Positions 16,270-24,175 of a stretch of 40,000 nt of DNA are shown here, piece after piece (within the stretch, counting starts at the first letter, position 1; each line of letters opens with the position of its first letter). The stretch comes from Porphyromonas sp. (GTDB taxonomy: Bacteria; Bacteroidota; Bacteroidia; Bacteroidales; Porphyromonadaceae). The notes below the pieces were generated by a model. The model was not told the DNA's origin, made no database searches, and worked only from the letters and a program-made list of their open reading frames with translations. The stretch is taken from assembly GCA_030532365.1 (NCBI GenBank), contig JAUNLH010000014.1, positions 1 through 40,000 of the forward strand, read 5' to 3'. A program made the position numbers and the translations under genes.

Positions 16270-17697
16270 TTAGTAGTACTTTGAAAATGGATCACTCGCC
16301 TCATCGGCAGTGCCCTCATCGCTCTCCTCCTGTTGTGGCTCCACACCTGCTTGCTCAATCGAGTGCTGAGTCCGCAGAAGGTGTGGGTTATTCGCCTCGA
16401 CTTCCAGACCCTTTGCCACTGCCACTGCAGCTGAGGCAAGGTCTCCGATGCGCATAAAGCTCTGGGCAGACTTATTCTGGTAAAATACATACCTCGCCCA
16501 ATCCTCATGCTCCTCACTATCACTGATGATGCGGTCTACGATCTCACGGTGTTTGCTGTAGTCACCAAGGGCAAAATAGACATTCTCCAGCGTGAAGAGC
16601 GTACTCATATCATCGGGCAGATCGGCACGGTGCTCTTCGATGAAGTGTAGTCCCTTCTCACGCAGCTCCTTACGCTTCTCTTCGTCTTGCTCCTGCGCGT
16701 GCATAGAGATGTAAGCCTGAGTAGACTCCTTGATGCTATTGACCACACGCTCACCGATAGCGATAGCCTTTTGGTAGTACTCTAGGGCTTCGCCATACTC
16801 CCTCCTCGTCAGGTGGGTACGCGCCTCCCGGTATAGGCTATCTTGCTGCCCAGATCGGTCATGTGGCTGATATCCATTGCCGCTCTGCCAGTCGTTGCGA
16901 TGATCCGCACGCCCCTGCCTGGTAGCTGCCAAGACCTGCTCTACCAGCTTATTGTCCGGCAAGACCTCATGTGCCACCTCCAGAAGACGCTGGATCCTAA
17001 AGAGATCCTTACGCTCTAGCTGGCGCTCCACCACATGGAGGATATCCTCCACTGTACCAGGGTAGAAGATCGACCTCGATGCCGGGCCCTTATGATTGGC
17101 AGTTCTCTCATAGACCACCTCTATTTGTTCGCCCGAAGCCTCATAGAGAGCGGGATCCACGATGTCCGCACGGTTAAAATAACGACGGTCGCCCGTCTCT
17201 ATATCGTCGATAAAAGCAAACTGAAACGAAGGAGTCAGCTCCACAATAGCTCCCATCGGCTCTAGCTTCTGCTTCAGCTCCTCACTACCGCTCTCCAGTG
17301 CCTCCTTGACTGCGCTCTCGGTAGCATCTATCTGCGCCTGCCTATACTCATTGCGCTTCTGCTGTATGCGCCAGCTCCGACCTAGCTCTGGATCTCTCTG
17401 CTTCAGCTCCTCTAAAGGGATCTTATCACCTGGCTTAAACTGCTTAAAGACCGGCGTCACCTTTGGCTCCTCCACCGTAGGGGTAACAGCCACCTCCTCA
17501 GTGGCTGTCGTCCGCTCTGCTTGCTTAGAAAAGGAGACGATCAGATCCTCTTTAATACCTACAATATCACCCTCATGGCTCTTCAATACCAAGAAGTCAC
17601 CACCAAAAGCCTCTACATACCCATCAATCTTTCCCTCGCATGTAGAAATTGTAATGTAGTCACCAATTGCAAAAATAGTCTTCAAATAATCAATCAT
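16270..17697 (-). CDS. TPR protein with N-terminal small-barrel and cold-shock-like segments
   Basis: I do not recognise a named family for the full 475-residue protein. The first 55 residues (IFAIGDYITISTCEGKIDGY onward) look like a small beta-barrel. A low-complexity linker follows. Around 160-210, FAFIDDIETGDRRYFNRADI resembles a cold-shock/OB-fold RNA-binding strand pattern. Residues about 285-450 form several TPR-like helix pairs (YGEALEYYQKAIAIGE, FFALGDY-type, IGDLASAAVAVAKGLEVEAN). The ATG at 17697 is used; a TTG four codons upstream is less likely. It is first in the operon with mltG. RNA binding is inference from weak pattern similarity. Confidence 0.75.
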   Translation of the reverse strand: MIDYLKTIFAIGDYITISTCEGKIDGYVEAFGGDFLVLKSHEGDIVGIKEDLIVSFSKQAERTTATEEVAVTPTVEEPKVTPVFKQFKPGDKIPLEELKQRDPELGRSWRIQQKRNEYRQAQIDATESAVKEALESGSEELKQKLEPMGAIVELTPSFQFAFIDDIETGDRRYFNRADIVDPALYEASGEQIEVVYERTANHKGPASRSIFYPGTVEDILHVVERQLERKDLFRIQRLLEVAHEVLPDNKLVEQVLAATRQGRADHRNDWQSGNGYQPHDRSGQQDSLYREARTHLTRREYGEALEYYQKAIAIGERVVNSIKESTQAYISMHAQEQDEEKRKELREKGLHFIEEHRADLPDDMSTLFTLENVYFALGDYSKHREIVDRIISDSEEHEDWARYVFYQNKSAQSFMRIGDLASAAVAVAKGLEVEANNPHLLRTQHSIEQAGVEPQQEESDEGTADEASDPFSKYY

Positions 17698-17946
17698 ATC
17701 AATACCCAATTAAAGTCTAATATTTATATATCTAGCGCGCTACTACCTCAAAGCACTCTTTTGTACAATATGCTAAAGTAGGCACTTCACGCAAACTTAA
17801 TAATTCCGTCTTGGATATAATAAACTTCAGCGTTAAATCAACTTATAGAAAATGGGTAATCAAAGAACAATTATTTATAAATGGTTAAAGTGCGTTGAAG
17901 ATGCGTAACCTTCGATCGATCTATACCTTACGATAGGTAAATCCTG

Positions 17947-17954
17947 TATATTTG
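17947..17954 (+). promoter_or_regulatory. DUF4294 gene promoter -7 box
   Basis: TATATTTG matches TAnnTTTG exactly and ends 37 bases before the ATG. No -33 box is clear. The rest of the gap between the divergent TPR and DUF4294 genes (17698-17991) holds only a small TACCT/AGGTA hairpin at 17924-17939. Confidence 0.55.
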
Positions 17955-17991
17955 CGATCACACTAGGCTATAGGTTTTATACAAAAACAAG

Positions 17992-18651
17992 ATGACACGC
18001 AGAGCGACATCACAACGCCTCCATTCAAGGCTCCTACTCGGGCTCCTACTCCTTCTAGTCGCAGGAGAAGTGGGCTCAAGTGGCTTCGTCTCTGCGCAGT
18101 CTACACAAGGCAGAGCAAAACAAAATAGCAAGGGCATCATGGTAAGAGCCGTGGTAGAGAATGGCGACACAATACCCACCTCTACCCTCCGTACACTGTA
18201 CGTCTTCAGACCATTGTACTTCAATAACGCCCAAGAGCGTGTCGCCTACACCCGCCTTGTACGCGACGTCAAGCGCACCCTCCCTTACGCCAAGATCGTC
18301 TCCAGCACACTCCTCGAGACCTATGAGTACATGGAGACACTACCCTCCGATAGAGCACGCCAGAAGCACCTACGGAGGATGGAAAAAGAGCTCTACGACC
18401 AGTACATGCCAGAGCTAAAAAAACTCACCTTCACACAAGGCAAGCTACTCCTTAAGTTGATCACAAGAGAGACCAGCTCCTCAAGCTACGAGCTGATAGA
18501 TGCCTACCTGGGAGGATTCACAGCGTCGTTTTGGAACTTCTTTGCCGGACTCTTCGGTGCCACGCTTAAGACCGAGTACGACCCAGCCAATGTGCCAGAG
18601 GATGCCGCCATCGAGCGTGTGGCACTACAGGTTGAGAATGGGCAGATCTAA
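17992..18651 (+). CDS. DUF4294 family exported protein
   Basis: A 219-residue protein with a clear signal peptide: basic start, hydrophobic LLLGLLLLLVAGEVGSSGFV, cleavage probably near VSAQS at about residue 36. The mature part carries the DUF4294 pattern known from Bacteroidetes: NGDTIPTSTLRTLYVF, then RLVRDVKRTLPYAKI, KHLRRMEKELYDQYMPEL-like helices and LTFTQGKLLLKLITRET. Its function is unknown; it is presumably periplasmic. It is transcribed alone from a -7 box at 17947 and is followed by a palindromic array element. Confidence 0.88.
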   Translation: MTRRATSQRLHSRLLLGLLLLLVAGEVGSSGFVSAQSTQGRAKQNSKGIMVRAVVENGDTIPTSTLRTLYVFRPLYFNNAQERVAYTRLVRDVKRTLPYAKIVSSTLLETYEYMETLPSDRARQKHLRRMEKELYDQYMPELKKLTFTQGKLLLKLITRETSSSSYELIDAYLGGFTASFWNFFAGLFGATLKTEYDPANVPEDAAIERVALQVENGQI

Positions 18652-18716
18652 CCTTCCACTCTTACACAAAAGACCGATCCAGCCTTAATAAAACGGATAT
18701 AATGCGATCAACAACA

Positions 18717-18820
18717 CGGAGACCGGAACTTCGATAAATTTTAGTTCCGAACTTCGATTTGTCTAAGTTCCCAACTTAGATACACCGAAGTTCCCAACTT
18801 AGATTTTTTGAGTTCGGAGC
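18717..18820 (+). repeat. 23-bp palindromic array, copy 3
   Basis: Units begin at 18719, 18742, 18765 and 18788 (23-bp period) and the terminal half-unit GAGTTCGGAGC starts at 18810, 22 bp later. Cores are GAGACCGGAACTT, TAGTTCCGAACTT, AAGTTCCCAACTT and AAGTTCCCAACTT. The arms TCTAAGTT/AACTTAGA around one CCC centre form a perfect 8-bp inverted repeat. Downstream, about 18838-18930 is clearly similar to 31139-31215 after copy 4, for example GACCCCGCGCCAA against GACCCCGCACCAA. Confidence 0.9.
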
Positions 18821-19047
18821 TCGCTAGTCACCCACCTCCGACCCCGCGCCAATAGAAGGTTCATAGTGGGAGCCCTTGATAGCCAAGTTTCGGACGACGA
18901 GCACGGCACTTCACGATCTTTTTGATAATAGATAATGACACCCAAGAGGGGTCATAGGGTTGTCCTTGCCACACATTTTTCGAGATGCATTGCCCATCCG
19001 AAGAGACGATCATACGGCTAAACCTTAAGTATATGGCACAAAAATGG

Positions 19048-19055
19048 TACTTTTG
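19048..19055 (+). promoter_or_regulatory. pyrE promoter -7 box
   Basis: TACTTTTG matches TAnnTTTG and ends 35 bases before the pyrE ATG. No -33 box is evident. Confidence 0.55.
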
Positions 19056-19090
19056 AGGAGAAATGAATACTAATGACATAAGAGTGAAAT

Positions 19091-19723
19091 ATGAAGCCGA
19101 CTAAAGACCTCATCGCAAACGACCTACTTAAGGCAAAAGCAGTGAAGCTACGTCCGGAGGAGCCCTTCACCTGGGCTTCAGGATGGAAGAGCCCCATCTA
19201 CTGCGATAATAGAGTGACCCTCTCCTATCCGGAGATCCGTACGCACATCAAGGGAGCACTCGCAAAGCTAATTCAGGAGAAATTCCCCGAAGTTACAGCC
19301 ATAGCCGGAGTAGCCACCGGTGCCATTGCCCCTGGCGTACTCGTCGCAGACGAGCTAGGGTTGCCCTTTTCGTACATCCGAGCTAAAGCAAAGGACCACG
19401 GCATGCAAAACCAGATCGAGGGTCGCATCGAAGAGGGTGCCAAGGTGGTTGTGGTCGAAGACCTGATCTCCACCGGTGGCAGCAGCCTTAGCGCAGTAAC
19501 CGCACTCCGACAGACCGGAGTGGAGGTGTTGGGAATGGTGGCGATTTACACCCACAGGCTCAAGGTGGCAGAGGAGGCATTTGAGCAGGCTGGACTGTCG
19601 CTCTACACACTCTCCAACTACGATGCGGTAATCGAGGCAGCTAGCGAGACGGGCTACGTGACAAGCGACCAACTGGAAACCCTTAGGGAGTGGCGCAAGA
19701 ACCCCTCTGAATGGGGTAAGTAG
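19091..19723 (+). CDS. pyrE: Orotate phosphoribosyltransferase
   Basis: PyrE joins orotate to PRPP to give orotidine 5'-phosphate in pyrimidine synthesis. The PRPP-binding motif VVVVEDLISTGGSSLSAV is at residues about 118-135. The N-terminal segment FTWASGWKSPIYCDNR and the ATGAIAPGVLVADELGLPF and IRAKAKDHG segments are family hallmarks. Its 210 residues are normal. The start follows a -7 box at 19048-19055. It heads a probable operon with the SRPBCC gene (25 bp gap) and a small lipoprotein gene. Confidence 0.97.
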   Translation: MKPTKDLIANDLLKAKAVKLRPEEPFTWASGWKSPIYCDNRVTLSYPEIRTHIKGALAKLIQEKFPEVTAIAGVATGAIAPGVLVADELGLPFSYIRAKAKDHGMQNQIEGRIEEGAKVVVVEDLISTGGSSLSAVTALRQTGVEVLGMVAIYTHRLKVAEEAFEQAGLSLYTLSNYDAVIEAASETGYVTSDQLETLREWRKNPSEWGK

Positions 19724-19748
19724 ACAACCATAAGACGAAGAGACAGTT

Positions 19749-20192
19749 ATGAAGAACTATAGCAGTCGCCCTTTTATCATCAAGAAGGACATCAAGAGCG
19801 TATACGAGCTATTTAAGAGCCCCCGCTCGGCAGAGCATTTCCTCTCGTCCGTCGACAAGAGCGGACTCCCAGCCAAGGAAATACAGGTCACCGATGATGC
19901 GCTCTCCTTTAATGCCAAGATGGTGGGCAAGGTGGTGCTCACTCGCACCGAAGCGATAGAGCCCAACCTGATACGCTACACCGGCACTCAGTCGCCCGTG
20001 CCTTTGGAGATCAGCATCAGCCTAAACGAGGAGACACCCGAGACCACTAAGGGGCAAGTATCGGTTGATGCTAATATCCCCTCTTTTCTCGCCGGCATGG
20101 TATCGAACCAGCTGGAGCCAGCAATGGAGAAGCTTGCTGACATGATGGAGGAGCTGGATGTAGACCGCTTCTTAGGGAGAAGTAAGGAGTAA
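19749..20192 (+). CDS. SRPBCC-like small protein
   Basis: A 147-residue cytosolic protein whose pattern (SVYELFKSPRSAEHFLSSV at the start, alternating beta strands, and a C-terminal helix LEPAMEKLADMMEELD) fits the START/SRPBCC ligand-binding fold seen in polyketide-cyclase-like proteins. The ligand and function are unknown. It follows pyrE by 25 bp, and similar genes next to pyrE occur in other Bacteroidales as far as I recall. A link to pyrimidine synthesis is guesswork from this neighbourhood. Confidence 0.75.
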   Translation: MKNYSSRPFIIKKDIKSVYELFKSPRSAEHFLSSVDKSGLPAKEIQVTDDALSFNAKMVGKVVLTRTEAIEPNLIRYTGTQSPVPLEISISLNEETPETTKGQVSVDANIPSFLAGMVSNQLEPAMEKLADMMEELDVDRFLGRSKE

Positions 20193-20210
20193 AGCAGACC
20201 TAATAGCACC

Positions 20211-20714
20211 ATGAGGCTCCTCCGGAGATGGTCAGGGCTAGGACTTGCGTTGGTACTCTTGTGCTCGCTACTTGGGGCATGTGACGGACGTCAGCACCCA
20301 GAGGAGCAGCACGTAGTCCCCTACGCTCCTGTGCACTTAATCCTGAATCTCTACGGTGCAGAGCACCACTTGGTGGAGCCCTTCTCGCTCATCGCCATCA
20401 CTGCCCCTCGCATAGCCGATGAGTATGTGGGGTGTGCTGGAGTTGTGGTGGTGCATGGCTTTGCAGCCAGCGGTGGGGAGCTCCCCTACTTTGCCTACGA
20501 CCTCATCTGTCCGTACGACCTGCCCTCGGTAGTCGCTACGGTACCACGCGAGGGAAAGGGAGACGAGCTATTGACGACCAAGTGCCCCAAGTGCGGCTCG
20601 GTGTACGACCTAGCCATGGGGACTGGGCACCCCACCTCAGGTCCCAGCCGATACCCACTCCAGCGTTATAGAGTAGGATCGCAAGGTGAGCAATATATTG
20701 TGATAACGCACTAA
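20211..20714 (+). CDS. Lipoprotein with Rieske-like C-terminal region
   Basis: A 167-residue lipoprotein: the signal LVLLCSLLGACDG ends in the lipobox LLGAC (cysteine about residue 24). The C-terminal half follows the Rieske iron-sulfur layout, with ICPYDLP in place of a CxH loop and CPKCGSVYDL plus SGPSRYPLQRYRV in place of the usual CxxH-GS-FD and GPA-PL-Y segments. The histidine ligands are missing (CPKC rather than CPxH), so a classical Rieske cluster is unlikely. It could bind zinc or simply keep the fold. It is third in the pyrE operon, 18 bp after the SRPBCC gene. Confidence 0.72.
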   Translation: MRLLRRWSGLGLALVLLCSLLGACDGRQHPEEQHVVPYAPVHLILNLYGAEHHLVEPFSLIAITAPRIADEYVGCAGVVVVHGFAASGGELPYFAYDLICPYDLPSVVATVPREGKGDELLTTKCPKCGSVYDLAMGTGHPTSGPSRYPLQRYRVGSQGEQYIVITH

Positions 20715-20717
20715 TTG

Positions 20718-20748
20718 TTTTGATAAGAGGTGAAAATATTGTAACTTG
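20718..20748 (+). promoter_or_regulatory. Candidate promoter for lipoprotein/mce/mmd cluster
   Basis: TTTTG at 20718-20722 is followed after 19 bp by TAACTTG (20742-20748), close to TAnnTTTG but one T short. It lies 34 bases before the lipoprotein ATG at 20782 and may drive the whole downstream cluster. Confidence 0.35.
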
Positions 20749-20781
20749 CGAAGGAATTCGGATAACGGTCAGGATACATAA

Positions 20782-21348
20782 ATGTCAGAATTCGGCACCA
20801 AACTCATCACACGGCTCTCATACATAGCACTCCTCGCCATGCTGGCGCTCACAGCATGCAATGACGAGAAGAGTGGCAAGAAGTCAGAGGGCAGCTCTGA
20901 ACAGGGGGAAACCACCCAAGAGACCATATCTCTCGAAGAGGCGGAGCAGATGATGCACCAACAAGGCAGCGACAAGCTGGCGGAGCAGAATAGCTTTGTC
21001 CGATACAATGAGAGCAACGCTATCTTTCTAGACCCAGAGGCGCCCTGCAATAAGGGCGAGGAAGCACTGCAGGACTTCATAGTGCGCTTTTCGGAGGATA
21101 AGGAGTTTCAAGAAGCACGCTGCAAGGTACGCCTGCCAGAGGTGGAGCAGCCAGGGATCAGGAAGTGTACCTTTACCATCCTGGAGCCGGACTCCACCGG
21201 ATTCTTTGCTTCATGGCTCGATGTCGAGGCAGACAGTGCCAGCTTCTGCACAGGGTGGCTCAACTCTGAGATGGAGCAGGAGTTTGTCTTTGAGCGACTG
21301 AATGATGGACTGTGGTACCTTACCGACTATATCGGACCCATGACCTGA
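20782..21348 (+). CDS. DUF4348-like lipoprotein
   Basis: A 188-residue lipoprotein with signal peptide and lipobox (LAMLALTACND, cysteine about residue 29), followed by an acidic low-complexity linker. The body (ALQDFIVRFSEDKEFQEARC, VRLPEVE, then WLDVEADSASFCTGWLNSEM and GLWYLTDYIGPM) resembles the DUF4348 family of Bacteroidetes lipoproteins. This resemblance is by pattern memory and is only moderately certain. Function unknown. It sits 46 bp before mce and may be first in the transcript leading into the mmd cluster. Confidence 0.7.
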   Translation: MSEFGTKLITRLSYIALLAMLALTACNDEKSGKKSEGSSEQGETTQETISLEEAEQMMHQQGSDKLAEQNSFVRYNESNAIFLDPEAPCNKGEEALQDFIVRFSEDKEFQEARCKVRLPEVEQPGIRKCTFTILEPDSTGFFASWLDVEADSASFCTGWLNSEMEQEFVFERLNDGLWYLTDYIGPMT

Positions 21349-21394
21349 AAGGAAATAACAAAATATAATAACAACATAAAAAAGAACTACGATT

Positions 21395-21817
21395 ATGAAT
21401 ATCTCACACTTAGAACACGTGGCAATAGCCGTACACAGCATCGAAGAGAGCCTACCCTATTTTGAAGGAATCCTAGGCATGAAGTGCTACAACATAGAGA
21501 CCGTAGAGGATCAGAAGGTGAAGACCGCCTTTTTCCGCATCGGAGATACCGACACAAAGATCGAGCTCCTAGAGCCTACCGGTCCTGACAGTACTGTAGC
21601 AGGCTTTCTAGAGAAGCGTGGCGAGGGCATCCATCACATAGCTTTTGCCGTGAAGGATACCGAGGAGTCGCTCCGCGAGGCTGAGGAGAAGGGCATCCGT
21701 CTCATCGACCAGCACCCACGCAAAGGTGCAGAGGGGCTAGAGATCGCCTTCCTTCATCCAAAGTCCACAGGTCGCGTGCTGACGGAGTTTTGCTGCTCTC
21801 CCAAGGAGGAGAAGTAA
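21395..21817 (+). CDS. mce: Methylmalonyl-CoA epimerase
   Basis: This VOC-superfamily enzyme interconverts (R)- and (S)-methylmalonyl-CoA, feeding the decarboxylase encoded just downstream. The sequence shows LEHVAIAVHSIEESLPYF with the first metal histidine, TKIELLEP with a metal glutamate, GIHHIAFAV with further histidines, and a final GRVLTEFCC segment with the last glutamate. The length of 140 residues is typical. It begins the mce-mmdA-mmdB cluster, 35 bp before mmdA, and marks the succinate-to-propionate fermentation route. Confidence 0.95.
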   Translation: MNISHLEHVAIAVHSIEESLPYFEGILGMKCYNIETVEDQKVKTAFFRIGDTDTKIELLEPTGPDSTVAGFLEKRGEGIHHIAFAVKDTEESLREAEEKGIRLIDQHPRKGAEGLEIAFLHPKSTGRVLTEFCCSPKEEK

Positions 21818-21852
21818 GAGTGACAAGAGAAATCAATAGATAAGATAAAGAT

Positions 21853-23406
21853 ATGAGCACACAACTGGAGAAGATACAGGAGCTGATAGAAAAGAGAAAA
21901 GAAGCTCGGCTAGGGGGTGGAGAGAAGAGGATAGAGAAGCAGCACGCTCGCGGTAAGTACACTGCACGCGAGCGCATCCAGATGCTTCTGGATGAGGATA
22001 GCTTCGAGGAGATGGATATGTTTGTCACTCACCGCTCTACCAACTTCGGGCTGGAGAAGACCAAGTTTGCAGGCGACGGAGTAGTCACTGGTAGCGGTAC
22101 CATTGATGGGCGACTCGTATACATCTACGCTCAGGACTTCACCGTAATAGGTGGTGCACTCGGTGAGATGCATGCTAAGAAGATCAGCAAGGTGATGGAG
22201 CAAGCCATGAAGATGGGTGCCCCGGTCATCGGCATCAACGACTCGGGAGGAGCTCGTATACAAGAGGGGGTCAACGCTCTAGCAGGATACGGAGAGATCT
22301 TCCAAAACAATATCATGGCATCAGGTGTTATCCCGCAGATCTCCGCAATCTTTGGTCCGTGTGCTGGTGGTGCAGTATACTCTCCGGCGCTGACCGACTT
22401 CATCATCATGGCTCAGGGGACTAGCTATATGTTCCTCACTGGTCCTAAGGTAGTTAAGACCGTTACCTATGAGGATGTGACTCAAGAGGAGCTGGGAGGT
22501 GCATCTGTACACACCAGCAAGAGCGGTGTGGCACACTTCGCAGTCGAGACAGAGGTAGAGGGTCTGGAGCTGGTGAGACACCTCCTGAGCTTTATCCCCT
22601 CTAACAACCTCGAGGAAGCACCGATGTACGCTTCGGATGACCCAATAGAGCGCCGTGACGACTACCTCAATGAGATCATCCCAGAAAACCCCAACAAGTC
22701 TTATGACATGTATGAGGTGATCGGTCGTATCGTGGATGATGGGGAATTCCTAGAGGTACACCGCGACTTCGCAGACAACATCATCGTCGGCTTTGCTCGC
22801 TTTGGTGGGCAGAGCGTGGGTGTGGTAGCCAACCAGCCAAGGTCTAAGGCAGGTTCGCTCGACGTGAATGCTTCTAGAAAGGCTGCTCGCTTTGTGCGCT
22901 TCTGCGATGCCTTCAACATCCCACTCGTGACACTCGTAGACGTGCCAGGTTTCTTACCAGGTACTGGACAGGAGTACAATGGTGTCATCACGCACGGGGC
23001 TAAGCTACTCTATGCGTTTGGCGAGGCTACAGTGCCCAAGGTGACAGTAATTCTACGTAAGGCTTACGGTGGTGCATACATCGTGATGAGTTCTAAGCAC
23101 CTACATGGTGACATCAATCTCGCATGGCCTACAGCTGAGATCGCAGTGATGGGCCCGAGTGGTGCAGCTGAGATCATCTTTGCAAAGGAGATCGCTGCAG
23201 CAGAGGACAAGGCTCAGGCTCAGCTAGAAAAGGAGGCTGAGTACCGCAAGGCATTTGCCAACCCATACAACGCTGCTTCATACGGATACATCGATGACGT
23301 GATCGAGCCCCGTAACACTCGCTTCCGCATCGTCCGTGCACTGCGTCAGCTGCAGAACAAGAAGGTAATCAACCCTGCTAAGAAGCACGACAACGTACCA
23401 CTATAA
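21853..23406 (+). CDS. mmdA: Methylmalonyl-CoA decarboxylase alpha subunit (carboxyltransferase)
   Basis: The 517-residue alpha subunit transfers the carboxyl group from methylmalonyl-CoA to biotin on the carrier protein, giving propionyl-CoA. It has the acyl-CoA carboxylase beta-chain fold in two halves. Oxyanion-loop segments are visible: [19 protein letters not shown] and [14 protein letters not shown] in the first half, [18 protein letters not shown] and [13 protein letters not shown] in the second. The presence of a beta membrane subunit (mmdB) downstream makes Na+-coupled decarboxylation more likely than propionyl-CoA carboxylation. A small tail protein gene follows after 21 bp. Confidence 0.95.
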   Translation: MSTQLEKIQELIEKRKEARLGGGEKRIEKQHARGKYTARERIQMLLDEDSFEEMDMFVTHRSTNFGLEKTKFAGDGVVTGSGTIDGRLVYIYAQDFTVIGGALGEMHAKKISKVMEQAMKMGAPVIGINDSGGARIQEGVNALAGYGEIFQNNIMASGVIPQISAIFGPCAGGAVYSPALTDFIIMAQGTSYMFLTGPKVVKTVTYEDVTQEELGGASVHTSKSGVAHFAVETEVEGLELVRHLLSFIPSNNLEEAPMYASDDPIERRDDYLNEIIPENPNKSYDMYEVIGRIVDDGEFLEVHRDFADNIIVGFARFGGQSVGVVANQPRSKAGSLDVNASRKAARFVRFCDAFNIPLVTLVDVPGFLPGTGQEYNGVITHGAKLLYAFGEATVPKVTVILRKAYGGAYIVMSSKHLHGDINLAWPTAEIAVMGPSGAAEIIFAKEIAAAEDKAQAQLEKEAEYRKAFANPYNAASYGYIDDVIEPRNTRFRIVRALRQLQNKKVINPAKKHDNVPL

Positions 23407-23427
23407 AGAGAGGAGAAAGGAGTAGAA

Positions 23428-23703
23428 ATGGAGAATAAGATGAACCAGGAGGTGCAGGTCGCCATTGCTGCAGCACTCTATGAACTCTTTCACTCGGATG
23501 AGAGAGAGGTAGAGGTGAGCCAGGTGGCTAAGAGCGATACTGCAACGACTCGTGAGATCTGTACCGCGATAGGAGACCTACTGTATGAACTCCTCGACTC
23601 GCGCGATGCTCAGGGAAAGCTCTCTCTGGGTGGCAGCTCTAATCAGCGCTCTCCTTGGTCTGCGAAGCATCTGACACTAAGGAGATTGCCAGGACAAAAC
23701 TAA
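23428..23703 (+). CDS. Small soluble protein resembling the C-terminal tail of OadG/MmdD
   Basis: This 91-residue protein has no membrane segment. It contains VAIAAALYELFHSDE and a final QRSPWSAKHLTLRRLPG. The C-terminal tail of the OadG-type protein encoded at 24176 has the parallel segments AAIALALYEAK and RYSPWSSKIYSLRQQP. It therefore looks like a free copy of that tail. A second, weaker internal copy (AIGDLLYELLDS) follows the first. From memory, the Veillonella decarboxylase has a small epsilon chain that resembles the end of its delta chain, so this may be the counterpart, holding the complex together. It lies between mmdA and a biotin carrier gene. Confidence 0.8.
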   Translation: MENKMNQEVQVAIAAALYELFHSDEREVEVSQVAKSDTATTREICTAIGDLLYELLDSRDAQGKLSLGGSSNQRSPWSAKHLTLRRLPGQN

Positions 23704-23728
23704 CTGCTCCCATTTTAATACTGAAGAA

Positions 23729-24166
23729 ATGAAGAACTTTGAATACACCGTAAATGGCAACGACTACAAGGTAAACGTTGTAGAAGTGGGAGAGAAAGCC
23801 ATTACGCTAGAGGTAAATGGTGAGAGATACGTGGCTCAGCTTAAGGAGAAGGGAGCAACAGTAGAGCAAACTCCAGCTAAGGAGAGTGCGCCTACTCCAG
23901 CTCCGGCTCCGGAGGACCCCCCCTCTGTAAGCGCTCCTACGCAGAGTAGCGGCGGAAGTCCTGTCATAGCTCCGCTCCCCGGAGTCATAGTGAAGATACT
24001 TGTGAAAGCGGGTGATAGCGTAGAGAAAGGGCAAAAAGTAGCCGTCTTAGAGGCAATGAAGATGGAGAACGACCTCAAAGCGCCACTGAGTGGCAAGGTG
24101 CTCTCCGTTGGAGTTGCTGAGGGAGAGAGCGTGCCTGAGGGTAGTACAATCATCACCATTGGTTAG
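23729..24166 (+). CDS. Biotin carrier subunit of methylmalonyl-CoA decarboxylase, copy 1
   Basis: A 145-residue biotinyl carrier. A conserved N-terminal beta region (FEYTVNGNDYKVNVVEV, LEVNGERY) is followed by an Ala/Pro-rich flexible linker (about 53-80) and the lipoyl/biotinyl domain. That domain begins APLPGVIVKILVKAGD and carries the biotinylation site EAMKMEND (lysine about residue 111). It shuttles the carboxyl group from MmdA to MmdB. It shares its whole layout with the carrier at 25126, so the operon has two. The next gene begins 9 bp downstream. Confidence 0.9.
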   Translation: MKNFEYTVNGNDYKVNVVEVGEKAITLEVNGERYVAQLKEKGATVEQTPAKESAPTPAPAPEDPPSVSAPTQSSGGSPVIAPLPGVIVKILVKAGDSVEKGQKVAVLEAMKMENDLKAPLSGKVLSVGVAEGESVPEGSTIITIG

Positions 24167-24175
24167 TAGCTGTCT

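Larger units (their letters stand above)
18652..19090. other. Intergenic region between the DUF4294 gene and pyrE
   Basis: These 439 bases hold the third palindromic array (18717-18820). The segment after it (18830-18930) is similar to the segment after the array at 31 kb. The pyrE -7 box follows at 19048. A 72-codon open frame on the minus strand (18861-19079) shows no family resemblance and is judged non-coding. Confidence 0.6.

Noticed and set aside
18861..19079. 72-codon minus-strand frame upstream of pyrE
   Set aside because: It overlaps the pyrE promoter region and the flank shared with the 31-kb repeat. The protein has no family resemblance.
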